A stretch of 64,000 nucleotides of DNA from Stenotrophomonas maltophilia (GTDB lineage: Bacteria; Pseudomonadota; Gammaproteobacteria; Xanthomonadales; Xanthomonadaceae): the NCBI RefSeq assembly GCF_006970445.1, contig NZ_CP033877.1:4038750-4102749 (forward strand). Reading direction: 5' to 3'. The notes below the pieces were generated by a model. That model did no database searches, was not told the origin of the DNA, and saw only the letters and a program-made list of their open reading frames with translations. Within the stretch, counting starts at the first letter, position 1, and each line of letters opens with the position of its first letter. Below are positions 9,806 through 16,439 of this stretch, one piece after another. A program made the position numbers and the translations under genes.

Positions 9806-9873
9806 CCGCGCAACGCAGCGGTCCATTGCCGCCGCCGGGCCCTGACCCGGCGGCGGCCCTATACTCGACGGTC

Positions 9874-10212
9874 ATGTCGACCGTCGATCCCGTCCTGCTG
9901 CTGTTGACCACCTGCCCGGACCGGGCCAGTGCCGAGCGCATCGCGCACGCGCTGGTCGGCGAGCGCCTGGCCGCGTGCGTGACCCGCCTCGATGGCGCGC
10001 AGTCGACCTACCGCTGGCAGGGCGAGGTGACCACCGACGCCGAACTGCAGCTGCTGGTGAAAACCACCGCGAGCCGCGTCGATGACGCGATTGCCCGGAT
10101 CGTCGCACTGCATCCGTATGAACTCCCGGAGTGCATCGCGGTCGAAACCCGGGCCGGCCTGCCGGCGTATCTGGACTGGATCCGGGCACAGACCCGGGAG
10201 GACACTGATTGA
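9874..10212 (+). CDS. cutA: Divalent-cation tolerance protein CutA
   Basis: A 112-aa CutA1-type trimeric protein. It has the characteristic LLLTTCPDRASAERIAHALV start, AACVTRLDGAQSTYRWQGEV, and the C-terminal HPYELPECIAV motif. The ATG at 9874 gives the family's normal length; an in-frame extension to 9745 overlaps the nuclease gene end. It is first of three overlapping genes: cutA and dsbD share 4 nt. CutA next to dsbD (also called cutA2/dipZ) is a known enterobacterial arrangement. Confidence 0.95.
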   Translation: MSTVDPVLLLLTTCPDRASAERIAHALVGERLAACVTRLDGAQSTYRWQGEVTTDAELQLLVKTTASRVDDAIARIVALHPYELPECIAVETRAGLPAYLDWIRAQTREDTD

Positions 10213-12590
10213 AGACTCTGTTTGCGCGCGGCGCCGCCTTGTGCGCCCTGTTGTGGCTCTCGCTGCCGGCCTTCGCGCTGGATGAGAAGGACCTGCTGCC
10301 GGTGGACCAGGCGTTCGCGCTGACCGCCAGTGCCCCCGAACGGGGCCAGGTGCAACTGCAGTTCAAGATCGCGCCGGGCTACTACCTGTATCGCCACCGC
10401 ACCAGCGTCAAGGCCGACCCGGCCTTCAACGCCGGCGCGCTGCAGATGCCCAAGGGCGACAAGCACCACGACGATTTCTTCGGCGAGGTCGAGACCTATC
10501 GCGAGCGCCTGCAGGCCACCCTGCCCGGCACGCCGACCGAGGCCGCCGGCACCATCAGCCTGGAAGTGCGTTACCAGGGCTGCGCCGATGCCGGTGTGTG
10601 CTACCCGCCGCAGAAGCGCGTGGTGCAGGTCACCCTGCCGGGCGCCGGTGCGGCGTCCGCGCCGCCTGCCGCGCGTACCGGTGCGGCAAGCCCGTTCAAC
10701 AACCCGCTGGCCGGTGCCGGCAACACGGGCGGGCTGCGCCTGCCGGGCGCGGCCAGCAACAGCCAGGCGCTGCCACTGCCGTCGGAGCAGGCGTTCGGCT
10801 TCGATGCCATCGCCAGCGACGGCAACACCCTGCTGCTGCGCTTCAGCCCGGCGCCCGGCTATTACCTGTATCGCGACCGCACCTCGCTGAAGCTGGAAGG
10901 CAGCGCCGGCGTGCTGGCCGACAAGCCGCGTTGGCCGGCCGCGCAGTCGCATCGCGACGAGCACTTCGGCGATGTCTCGGTGTACTTCAACCAGGTGGAG
11001 GTGCCGCTGCCGCTGCGCCGCACCGTCACTGAGGCGGTCGACAGCACCCTGGTGGTGACCTTCCAGGGTTGCCAGACCGATGGCATCTGCTACCCGCCGA
11101 TGACGCGCCGGGTGAAGCTGTCGATTCCGGCCGGCAAGATCAACGCCAGCGCCGGCCAGGCGCCAGCGCGCGACGACGTGATCAATCCGCTGCGCGCTGC
11201 CGGTGAGCCGCGTGAGTCCGCCAACGGCGCACCGCTGCGCCTGCTGCCGACCGTCCCGAACGACGGCGCTGCCGCCCCGGCTACCGCCGGAAGTGAAGGC
11301 GCAGGCAATGAGTTCGCCGCCGACGCGCGGGGTGACAACGCGCTGCGCACGCGCCCGCCGGCGACCACCCCGAACCCGGACCGTTCGTTCGTCTGGGTGC
11401 TGCTGCTGGCGCTGGCCGGTGGCCTGGTGCTGAACCTGATGCCCTGCGTGCTGCCGATCCTGTCGCTGAAGGTGCTGAGCCTGGCGCAGAGTGGTGAAAG
11501 CCCTGAGCGGGCGCGCAGCCACGCCCTCTGGTACACGCTGGGCGTGCTGGTCGCGTTCGCGGTGATCGGCGCGCTGATGGTGGGCCTGCGTGCGATCGGC
11601 AACGCCGTCGGCATCGGCTTCCAGCTGCAGCACCCGGGCGTGGTGGCGGCACTGGCGTACATCATGTTCGCGGTGGGCCTGAGCCTGTCCGGCGTGTTCA
11701 CCCTCGGCGGTGGCATCGGCAACCTCGGCCAGTCGCTGGCCAGCCGCAGCGGCCCGGCCGGCGATTTCTTCACCGGTGCGCTGGCCTGCCTGGTCGGCAG
11801 TGCCTGCGTCGGCCCGTTCATGGGCGGTGCGATCGCCTACGCGTTCATTGCCCCGCCGCTGAAGGCGATGACCGTGTTCCTGTTCCTCGGCCTGGGCCTG
11901 GCGCTGCCGTTCCTGCTGATCGGCTTCGTGCCGGCGCTCGCACGCCGCCTGCCCAAGCCCGGCCCCTGGATGGAAACGCTCAAGCACGTGCTGGCCTTCC
12001 CGATGTATGCCACCGCGCTGTGGCTGCTGTGGGTGCTGGGCAAGCAGCGCGGCGTGGACGGCATGGCGCTGGTGCTGGGTGGCCTGCTGCTGTTCGCCTT
12101 CGGCCTGTGGCTGTTCGAGCGCAACCGCTGGACCGGCTCGCGGGCAGTGACCCTGCTCGGCGTGTTGTTGGCAATCGGTGCACTGGTTCCCGCCTGGGGC
12201 GTCACCCAGCTGGCACCACCGGCGCGTGCCGCACAGGCCGCCAGCGACAACGTGGTGGACTATTCGCCGCAGCTGCTGGACCGCCTGCGCGCCGACAACC
12301 GCGTGGTGTTCGTCAACATGACCGCCGACTGGTGCGTGAGCTGCAAGGCCAATGAGCGTGCCGTGCTGTCGCGGCCGGAGTTCAAGGAACTGCTCAAGCG
12401 CACCAATGCGGTGTACATGCGCGGTGACTACACCAACGTCGATCCGCAGATCACCACGTTCCTGGAAGAGCACAAGGCCGTGGGCGTGCCGCTGTACGTG
12501 GTGTACGGCCCGGGTGCGCCGCCGACCGTGCTGCCGACCCTGCTGACCCAGGCGGTGGTCGAGGAAGCGCTGCTGCGCACCGCACGATGA
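10209..12590 (+). CDS. dsbD: Thiol:disulfide interchange protein DsbD with duplicated N-terminal domain
   Basis: A 793-aa protein that moves electrons from cytoplasmic thioredoxin to periplasmic proteins. After a signal peptide there are two tandem N-terminal (alpha) domains, each with its own cysteine pair: C125/C131 (GCADAGVCYPP) and C288/C294 (GCQTDGICYPP). Then comes the membrane domain with the redox cysteines Cys413 (LMPCVLP) and Cys533 (SACVGPF), and a C-terminal thioredoxin domain with C709/C712 (WCVSC). E. coli DsbD is about 565 aa with one alpha domain, so the extra length is the duplication. The start is TTG at 10209 overlapping the cutA stop; it overlaps the tlpA-like gene by 4 nt. 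Confidence 0.95.
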   Translation: MKTLFARGAALCALLWLSLPAFALDEKDLLPVDQAFALTASAPERGQVQLQFKIAPGYYLYRHRTSVKADPAFNAGALQMPKGDKHHDDFFGEVETYRERLQATLPGTPTEAAGTISLEVRYQGCADAGVCYPPQKRVVQVTLPGAGAASAPPAARTGAASPFNNPLAGAGNTGGLRLPGAASNSQALPLPSEQAFGFDAIASDGNTLLLRFSPAPGYYLYRDRTSLKLEGSAGVLADKPRWPAAQSHRDEHFGDVSVYFNQVEVPLPLRRTVTEAVDSTLVVTFQGCQTDGICYPPMTRRVKLSIPAGKINASAGQAPARDDVINPLRAAGEPRESANGAPLRLLPTVPNDGAAAPATAGSEGAGNEFAADARGDNALRTRPPATTPNPDRSFVWVLLLALAGGLVLNLMPCVLPILSLKVLSLAQSGESPERARSHALWYTLGVLVAFAVIGALMVGLRAIGNAVGIGFQLQHPGVVAALAYIMFAVGLSLSGVFTLGGGIGNLGQSLASRSGPAGDFFTGALACLVGSACVGPFMGGAIAYAFIAPPLKAMTVFLFLGLGLALPFLLIGFVPALARRLPKPGPWMETLKHVLAFPMYATALWLLWVLGKQRGVDGMALVLGGLLLFAFGLWLFERNRWTGSRAVTLLGVLLAIGALVPAWGVTQLAPPARAAQAASDNVVDYSPQLLDRLRADNRVVFVNMTADWCVSCKANERAVLSRPEFKELLKRTNAVYMRGDYTNVDPQITTFLEEHKAVGVPLYVVYGPGAPPTVLPTLLTQAVVEEALLRTAR

Positions 12591-13150
12591 AATGGCAACG
12601 GCCAGCGCTGCTGTGGACAGCGGTGCTGGCCGCCGGCCTCGGCCTGTGGGCCGGGCATCGTTTGTCACCTGCCCCGTCTGCACCGGCCGCGCCAGCGACG
12701 GCTTCCACAGCGACGGCCGTGACGCCCACGCTGCAGGTGGGTGATCCCTTGCCGGCGCTGACGCTGCCGGACCTGGCGGGACAGCCGCTGGACCTGCGCG
12801 CTCGCTTCGCCGGCCGCCCGCTGCTGATCAACGTCTGGGCCAGCTGGTGTGCGCCCTGCGTGGAAGAGATGCCCGAACTGGCGCGCTTCGCCGATGCCCA
12901 GGGCGACACCGGCGTGCAGGTGCTGGGCCTTGCACTGGACACCGCGGACGACGTGCGCAGTTTCCTGCAGCGGGTACCGGTGGATTACCCGATCGTGGTC
13001 GAAACGCCGGGGCCACGCGATGCCAGCGTACAGCTGGGCAATACGCAGGGCCTGCTGCCCTACAGCGTGCTGTTCGATGCACAGGGGCGGATGGTGAAGG
13101 TCAAGTTGGGGCCGTTCGCCCACGGCGAGATCGACCGCTGGGTGAAGTGA
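12587..13150 (+). CDS. TlpA/ResA-like membrane-anchored thioredoxin
   Basis: A 187-aa protein with an N-terminal membrane anchor (about residues 6-25), a Pro/Ala/Thr-rich linker and a thioredoxin-fold domain with WCAPC (Cys88/Cys91) inside NVWASWCAPCVEEMPEL. It is translationally coupled to dsbD (ATGA overlap), so it is probably a periplasmic thiol-disulfide protein reduced by DsbD, for example in cytochrome c maturation or oxidative damage repair. The exact partner is unknown. Confidence 0.9.
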   Translation: MKWQRPALLWTAVLAAGLGLWAGHRLSPAPSAPAAPATASTATAVTPTLQVGDPLPALTLPDLAGQPLDLRARFAGRPLLINVWASWCAPCVEEMPELARFADAQGDTGVQVLGLALDTADDVRSFLQRVPVDYPIVVETPGPRDASVQLGNTQGLLPYSVLFDAQGRMVKVKLGPFAHGEIDRWVK

Positions 13151-13245
13151 GGGTTCGGCAGGGTTGCACCCTGCACCTGCAGAGGCCTTCAAGCCACGGC
13201 AACTGCAACCGCCAAAACGGCTCAGGATTGCTGATGGCTTGGCGA

Positions 13246-13419
13246 GGCGGTGCGGCTGGGCAGGACACGCCGTAAACCCCGCTCCGCGGTCCGGCCCAGC
13301 CGCTGGCGGCTGTACGTTCGGGCGCTTGCGAAGCAGTGCTTCGCAAGCAAAGCGCCCTCACCCATGGGGGCTCGATGGCGCCATCCATGGCGCCAACGGT
13401 CCTGCCCAACCACACCGCC
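13246..13419. repeat. Compound palindrome A (21-bp arms, nested hairpins)
   Basis: Arms at 13246-13266 and 13399-13419 pair with 19 of 21 bases; both differences are C/T and allow G-U pairing in RNA. Inside lie a GCTTGCGAAGC/GCTTCGCAAGC hairpin (about 13325-13350) and a GGCGCCAT/ATGGCGCC hairpin (about 13376-13393). The motif ACGCCGTAAACCC follows the left arm directly. The same motif and inner-hairpin layout recur in element B at 13576-13677 with different arms. No convincing protein is encoded. Confidence 0.75.
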
Positions 13420-13448
13420 CCACCTCTGACAGACTCCCGCAGCTGTTG

Positions 13449-13472
13449 GTAGGTGTCGACCTTGGTCGACAC
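13449..13472. repeat. GTAG-type element with TGTCGACC/GGTCGACA palindrome
   Basis: It starts GTAGG and contains the perfect palindrome 13454-13471. It is of the same subtype as 5599-5616 and 51524-51541. Confidence 0.6.
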
Positions 13473-13497
13473 ATCTGTCAGATATCGAAATGAATCC

Positions 13498-13539
13498 GGG
13501 GTCAGATCCGTTTTCCTGCGGAAGAACGGATCTGACCCC
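13498..13539. repeat. GGGGTCAGATCCG inverted repeat
   Basis: GGGGTCAGATCCGTT (13498-13512) pairs perfectly with AACGGATCTGACCCC (13525-13539), and pairing continues inward with one bulge. I recall similar GGGGTCAGA...TCTGACCCC repeats scattered in xanthomonad genomes. It is distinct from the GTAG elements. Confidence 0.7.
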
Positions 13540-13575
13540 AAGAGTATTTCCGACAGATCGCGGAAATCTGTCTAA

Positions 13576-13677
13576 GGCGGGGTGGGTCCGGTTGCGGGGG
13601 GGTCCGCGGCATGGATGCCGCGGCCAAGCCCCCAAGGATGGGTTTACGGCGTCCCCCGCAACCGGACCCACCCCGCC
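13576..13677. repeat. Compound palindrome B (perfect 25-bp arms, nested hairpin)
   Basis: Arms at 13576-13600 and 13653-13677 are perfectly complementary over 25 bp. The loop contains the hairpin CCGCGGCAT/ATGCCGCGG (13604-13612 with 13615-13623). Read on the minus strand, the arm is followed directly by ACGCCGTAAACCC, as in element A. The two elements sit 157 nt apart in opposite orientation. Confidence 0.8.
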
Positions 13678-13692
13678 AACCCCAGGAAACCT

Positions 13693-13716
13693 GCTGTTGC
13701 TGTTGCTGTTGCTGTT
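13693..13716 (+). repeat. (GCTGTT)4 hexanucleotide microsatellite
   Basis: Four perfect GCTGTT units, followed by a partial fifth and directly by a GTAG element. It is outside any gene, so length change would only alter spacing upstream of the reductase gene. Confidence 0.85.
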
Positions 13717-13738
13717 GCCGGCCAGCGGCCGGCACTAC
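13717..13738 (-). repeat. GTAGTGCCGGCCGCTGG-type REP element (SMAG-like)
   Basis: Minus-strand copy of the palindromic unit GTAGTGCCGGCCGCTGGCC. The same unit is at 16407, 22411, 22456, 36466, 36517, 51450 and 51482. It resembles the SMAG elements described in S. maltophilia. Confidence 0.85.
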
Positions 13739-13806
13739 TGCGGGTGCCGGGCGCCGCCCGGCCGATCCCCCCGCTTGACCGCAGGCAGGGCGCCACGGAG
13801 AATTCC

Positions 13807-13825
13807 GCGACTAATTCTCATTTGC
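13807..13825. promoter_or_regulatory. Fur-box-like site
   Basis: On the minus strand the 19 bases read GCAAATGAGAATTAGTCGC, matching the Fur consensus GATAATGATAATCATTATC at 12 of 19 positions, including the core AATGAGAAT. It lies 47 nt upstream of the PepSY-flavoreductase start, a family often tied to iron supply. Confidence 0.5.
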
Positions 13826-13871
13826 TGTTGCGCAGGATGCGGGCGGCAGCCTTCCGGGCCCTCCTCCTTCG

Positions 13872-16394
13872 ATGTTCAAGAACGTCCTGTTCCAACTGCA
13901 CTGGCTGCTGGGCATCACCGCCGGTGCCGTGCTGGCCGTGATGGGCCTCAGTGGCGCCACGTTGTCCTTCGAGGACGAGCTGCTGCGCGCCGCCAATCCC
14001 GGCTTCGCCGAGATCGCCGAGCACCATGCCGAGGGACAGCATCCCCTTGCACTCAGTGAACTGGTGCCGCTGCTGCAGTCCGGCAGCGACCGCCCCCTGC
14101 AACGCCTGCGCGTGGATGCCACCGGGCAGCGGCCGTCGGTGGCACGCTTTGCTGGTGGCAAGGAAAACTGGGTGTATTTCGATCCCTACAGCGGTGAGCG
14201 CTTCAGCGCCCTGCGCGGGCAGGCGTTCTTCGACTTCGTCGAGGATCTGCATCGCCACCTTGCCGCGGGCGAACGCGGCAAGTGGATCACCGGCAGCTGT
14301 GCCATCGCCCTGCTGTTCTTCACCCTGTCCGGGCTCTACCTGCGCTGGCCACGACGCTGGTGGCACTGGCGCAGCTGGCTGGCAGTGGAGTGGAAACGCA
14401 GCGGACGGGGCTTCCTGTGGAGCCTGCACTCGGTGGTCGGCACCTGGGTGCTGCTGATCTACCTGATGAGCGCGCTGACCGGCCTGTGGTGGTCGTTCGA
14501 CTGGTACCGCAGCGCGGCCAACACGCTGCTGGGCGTGGCCCCGGCGGCCAAGCACAAGGTCGCCACCGATGCGCCGCTGGATCTGCACCGTATTGAAGCC
14601 ACTCTTTACGCGTTGCCAGGCGTGCGCACCGGCTTCATCGACCTGCGCCTGCCTGAGAAACCCGGGCAGGCACTGAATGTGCGGGTGATGGCCGGTGACC
14701 CGGCGCAGCGCAGCGGCGGCCATGATCGGGCACACGACCTGCTGCAGCTGGACCCAGGCACCGGCGCCGTCCTCGATAGCCGCCCCTATGCACGCCAGGG
14801 CACCGGCGGCCAGTTGGCCACCAGTGTGTTCGCGCTGCATTCGGGCAGCTACTTCGGCGTACCCGGTCGCGTGGTGGTGATGCTCAGCAGCCTGGGCATG
14901 AGCCTGTTCTTCATCACCGGCTGGATGCTGTACCTGGACCGCCGGCGCAGCCAGCGTGCCGCGCGCGGGCTGCGCCAGTCGCTGCCGATGCCGGCCAGCG
15001 ATGCCGGCAACGCGGCGTGGCTGGTGGTGCATGCCAGCCAGAGCGGGCTGGGCGAGCAGCTGGCCTGGCGTGCGGCGGCGCAGCTGCAGGCGGCCGGCCA
15101 TGCGGTGCAGGTGCTGCCGCTGGCGCGCATCGATGCCGCGCACCTGCTGCGTGCATCGAACGCGCTGTTCGTGCTGAGCACCTTCGGCGACGGCGAGCCG
15201 CCCGACGCCGCCCGGCGCGCAGCGCGGCAGTTGCTGGCACAAGCGCTGGACCTGTCGGGCCTGCAGTTCGGCCTGCTCGCGCTGGGTGACCGCCAGTACC
15301 CGCATTACTGCGGCTTCGGCCGCCAGGTCGATGGCTGGTTGATCCGCAACGGCGCGCACGCACTGTTCGAGCGCATCGACGTCGATGCCGCCTCGGTCCC
15401 GGCGCTGCGCCAGTGGCAGCAGCAGCTGGGTGCGCTGACCGGCATCGCCACCGATGACAGCGTGCTGCCTGCCGCTACGCAGATGCACGAGTGGCGCCTG
15501 CTCGGCCGCGATCGCCTCAATCCAGGCAGCGTTGGCGGTGCCATCTGGCGCATCCGTCTTGCGGCACCGGCCGAGGTGCAGTGGCAGGCCGGCGACATCC
15601 TGCATATCGCCCCCCGCCACAACGCGCGGCATGCCAGCGCGGTGTTGAAGGCCCATGGGCTGGATGCGCAGCAACCCCTGCTGGTCGACGGCCATCCGCG
15701 CACGCTGTTGGCACTGGCCAGCGAACGCGAGCTGCCCGATGCCGATGCCGCACTGGCGGTGCAGGATGCCTGCCTGTGGCTGGGCGGGCTGCCGCTGCTG
15801 CCGGGGCGCGAGTATTCGATCGCTTCCACTGTCGACGATGGCGCGGTGGAGCTGGTGGTGAGGCTGGTGCATGACGCCTCCGGTCGTGCCGGGCTGGGCT
15901 CGGGATGGCTGTCACTGCATGCACCGATCGGTGCATGCATCGTTGCCCGCGTGCATCGCAACCCCGGTTTCCATCGCGTCAGTGGTGTGCCGATGGTGCT
16001 GATCGGCAACGGCACCGGCATCGCCGGCCTGCGCAGCCTGTTGCGCGAAGCCGCCCACGCAGGCGACCACGGGCACTGGCTGCTGTTCGGCGAACGCCAG
16101 CGTGCGCACGATTTCCTGTTCGCCGAAGAGATCGAAGCGTGGCAGGCCCAGGGCCATCTCGCGCGGGTGGACCTGGCGTTCTCGCGCGATGGCGACGGCG
16201 GGTATGTGCAGGATCGCCTGCAGGCGGCCAGCGATACGCTGCGCGACTGGATGCAGCGTGGTGCGGTGATCCACGTCTGCGGTTCGCTGCTGGGCATGGC
16301 CGAAGGCGTGGACCAGGTGCTGCGTACCGCGCTGGGCGATGAAGTGGTGGAAACGCTGCTCGAGGACGGGCGCTACCGCCGCGACGTGTACTGA
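13872..16394 (+). CDS. PepSY-domain membrane flavoreductase (sulfite-reductase-like fusion)
   Basis: An 840-aa fusion. The N-terminal half has PepSY-type transmembrane helices (about residues 8-30, 140-160, 190-215, 335-355) with the histidines in QLHWLLG, DLHRHL and SLHSVVG that suggest haem ligation. From about residue 378 comes a flavodoxin (FMN) domain starting WLVVHASQSGLGEQLA, then an FAD/NADPH-ferredoxin-reductase part with REYSIAST (FAD binding), LIGNGTGIAGLRSLL (NADPH binding) and a C-terminal RDVY. This layout carries electrons from NADPH through FAD and FMN to a membrane haem, probably to reduce ferric siderophores. The Fur-like site upstream supports an iron role. The exact substrate is inference. 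Confidence 0.8.
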   Translation: MFKNVLFQLHWLLGITAGAVLAVMGLSGATLSFEDELLRAANPGFAEIAEHHAEGQHPLALSELVPLLQSGSDRPLQRLRVDATGQRPSVARFAGGKENWVYFDPYSGERFSALRGQAFFDFVEDLHRHLAAGERGKWITGSCAIALLFFTLSGLYLRWPRRWWHWRSWLAVEWKRSGRGFLWSLHSVVGTWVLLIYLMSALTGLWWSFDWYRSAANTLLGVAPAAKHKVATDAPLDLHRIEATLYALPGVRTGFIDLRLPEKPGQALNVRVMAGDPAQRSGGHDRAHDLLQLDPGTGAVLDSRPYARQGTGGQLATSVFALHSGSYFGVPGRVVVMLSSLGMSLFFITGWMLYLDRRRSQRAARGLRQSLPMPASDAGNAAWLVVHASQSGLGEQLAWRAAAQLQAAGHAVQVLPLARIDAAHLLRASNALFVLSTFGDGEPPDAARRAARQLLAQALDLSGLQFGLLALGDRQYPHYCGFGRQVDGWLIRNGAHALFERIDVDAASVPALRQWQQQLGALTGIATDDSVLPAATQMHEWRLLGRDRLNPGSVGGAIWRIRLAAPAEVQWQAGDILHIAPRHNARHASAVLKAHGLDAQQPLLVDGHPRTLLALASERELPDADAALAVQDACLWLGGLPLLPGREYSIASTVDDGAVELVVRLVHDASGRAGLGSGWLSLHAPIGACIVARVHRNPGFHRVSGVPMVLIGNGTGIAGLRSLLREAAHAGDHGHWLLFGERQRAHDFLFAEEIEAWQAQGHLARVDLAFSRDGDGGYVQDRLQAASDTLRDWMQRGAVIHVCGSLLGMAEGVDQVLRTALGDEVVETLLEDGRYRRDVY

Positions 16395-16406
16395 GCCATT
16401 CGGTGG

Positions 16407-16429
16407 TGCCGGCCAGCGGCCGGCACTAC
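16407..16429 (-). repeat. SMAG-like REP element between convergent genes
   Basis: TGCCGGCC-AGC-GGCCGGCA palindrome at 16407-16425 followed by CTAC. It lies between the ends of the reductase and chemoreceptor genes and could serve as a transcription barrier for both. Confidence 0.8.
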
Positions 16430-16439
16430 TGGGGCAGAT

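Noticed and set aside
7961..9826. Long minus-strand frame (621 aa) opposite the nuclease gene
   Set aside because: It is a high-GC antisense shadow: His/Gly/Arg/Val-rich text with no motifs, exactly opposite a gene with signal peptide and the NREHTWP motif.
10008..12683. Minus-strand frame of 891 aa opposite cutA-dsbD
   Set aside because: Gln/Arg/His-rich low-complexity text lying antisense to well-supported genes.
13222..13671. Overlapping small frames in the 13.15-13.87 kb gap
   Set aside because: They follow the palindromes in both directions, overlap each other on both strands and have no codon or motif signal.
13818..15872. Minus-strand frame of 684 aa opposite the PepSY reductase
   Set aside because: Antisense shadow; the plus strand has flavodoxin and FAD motifs.
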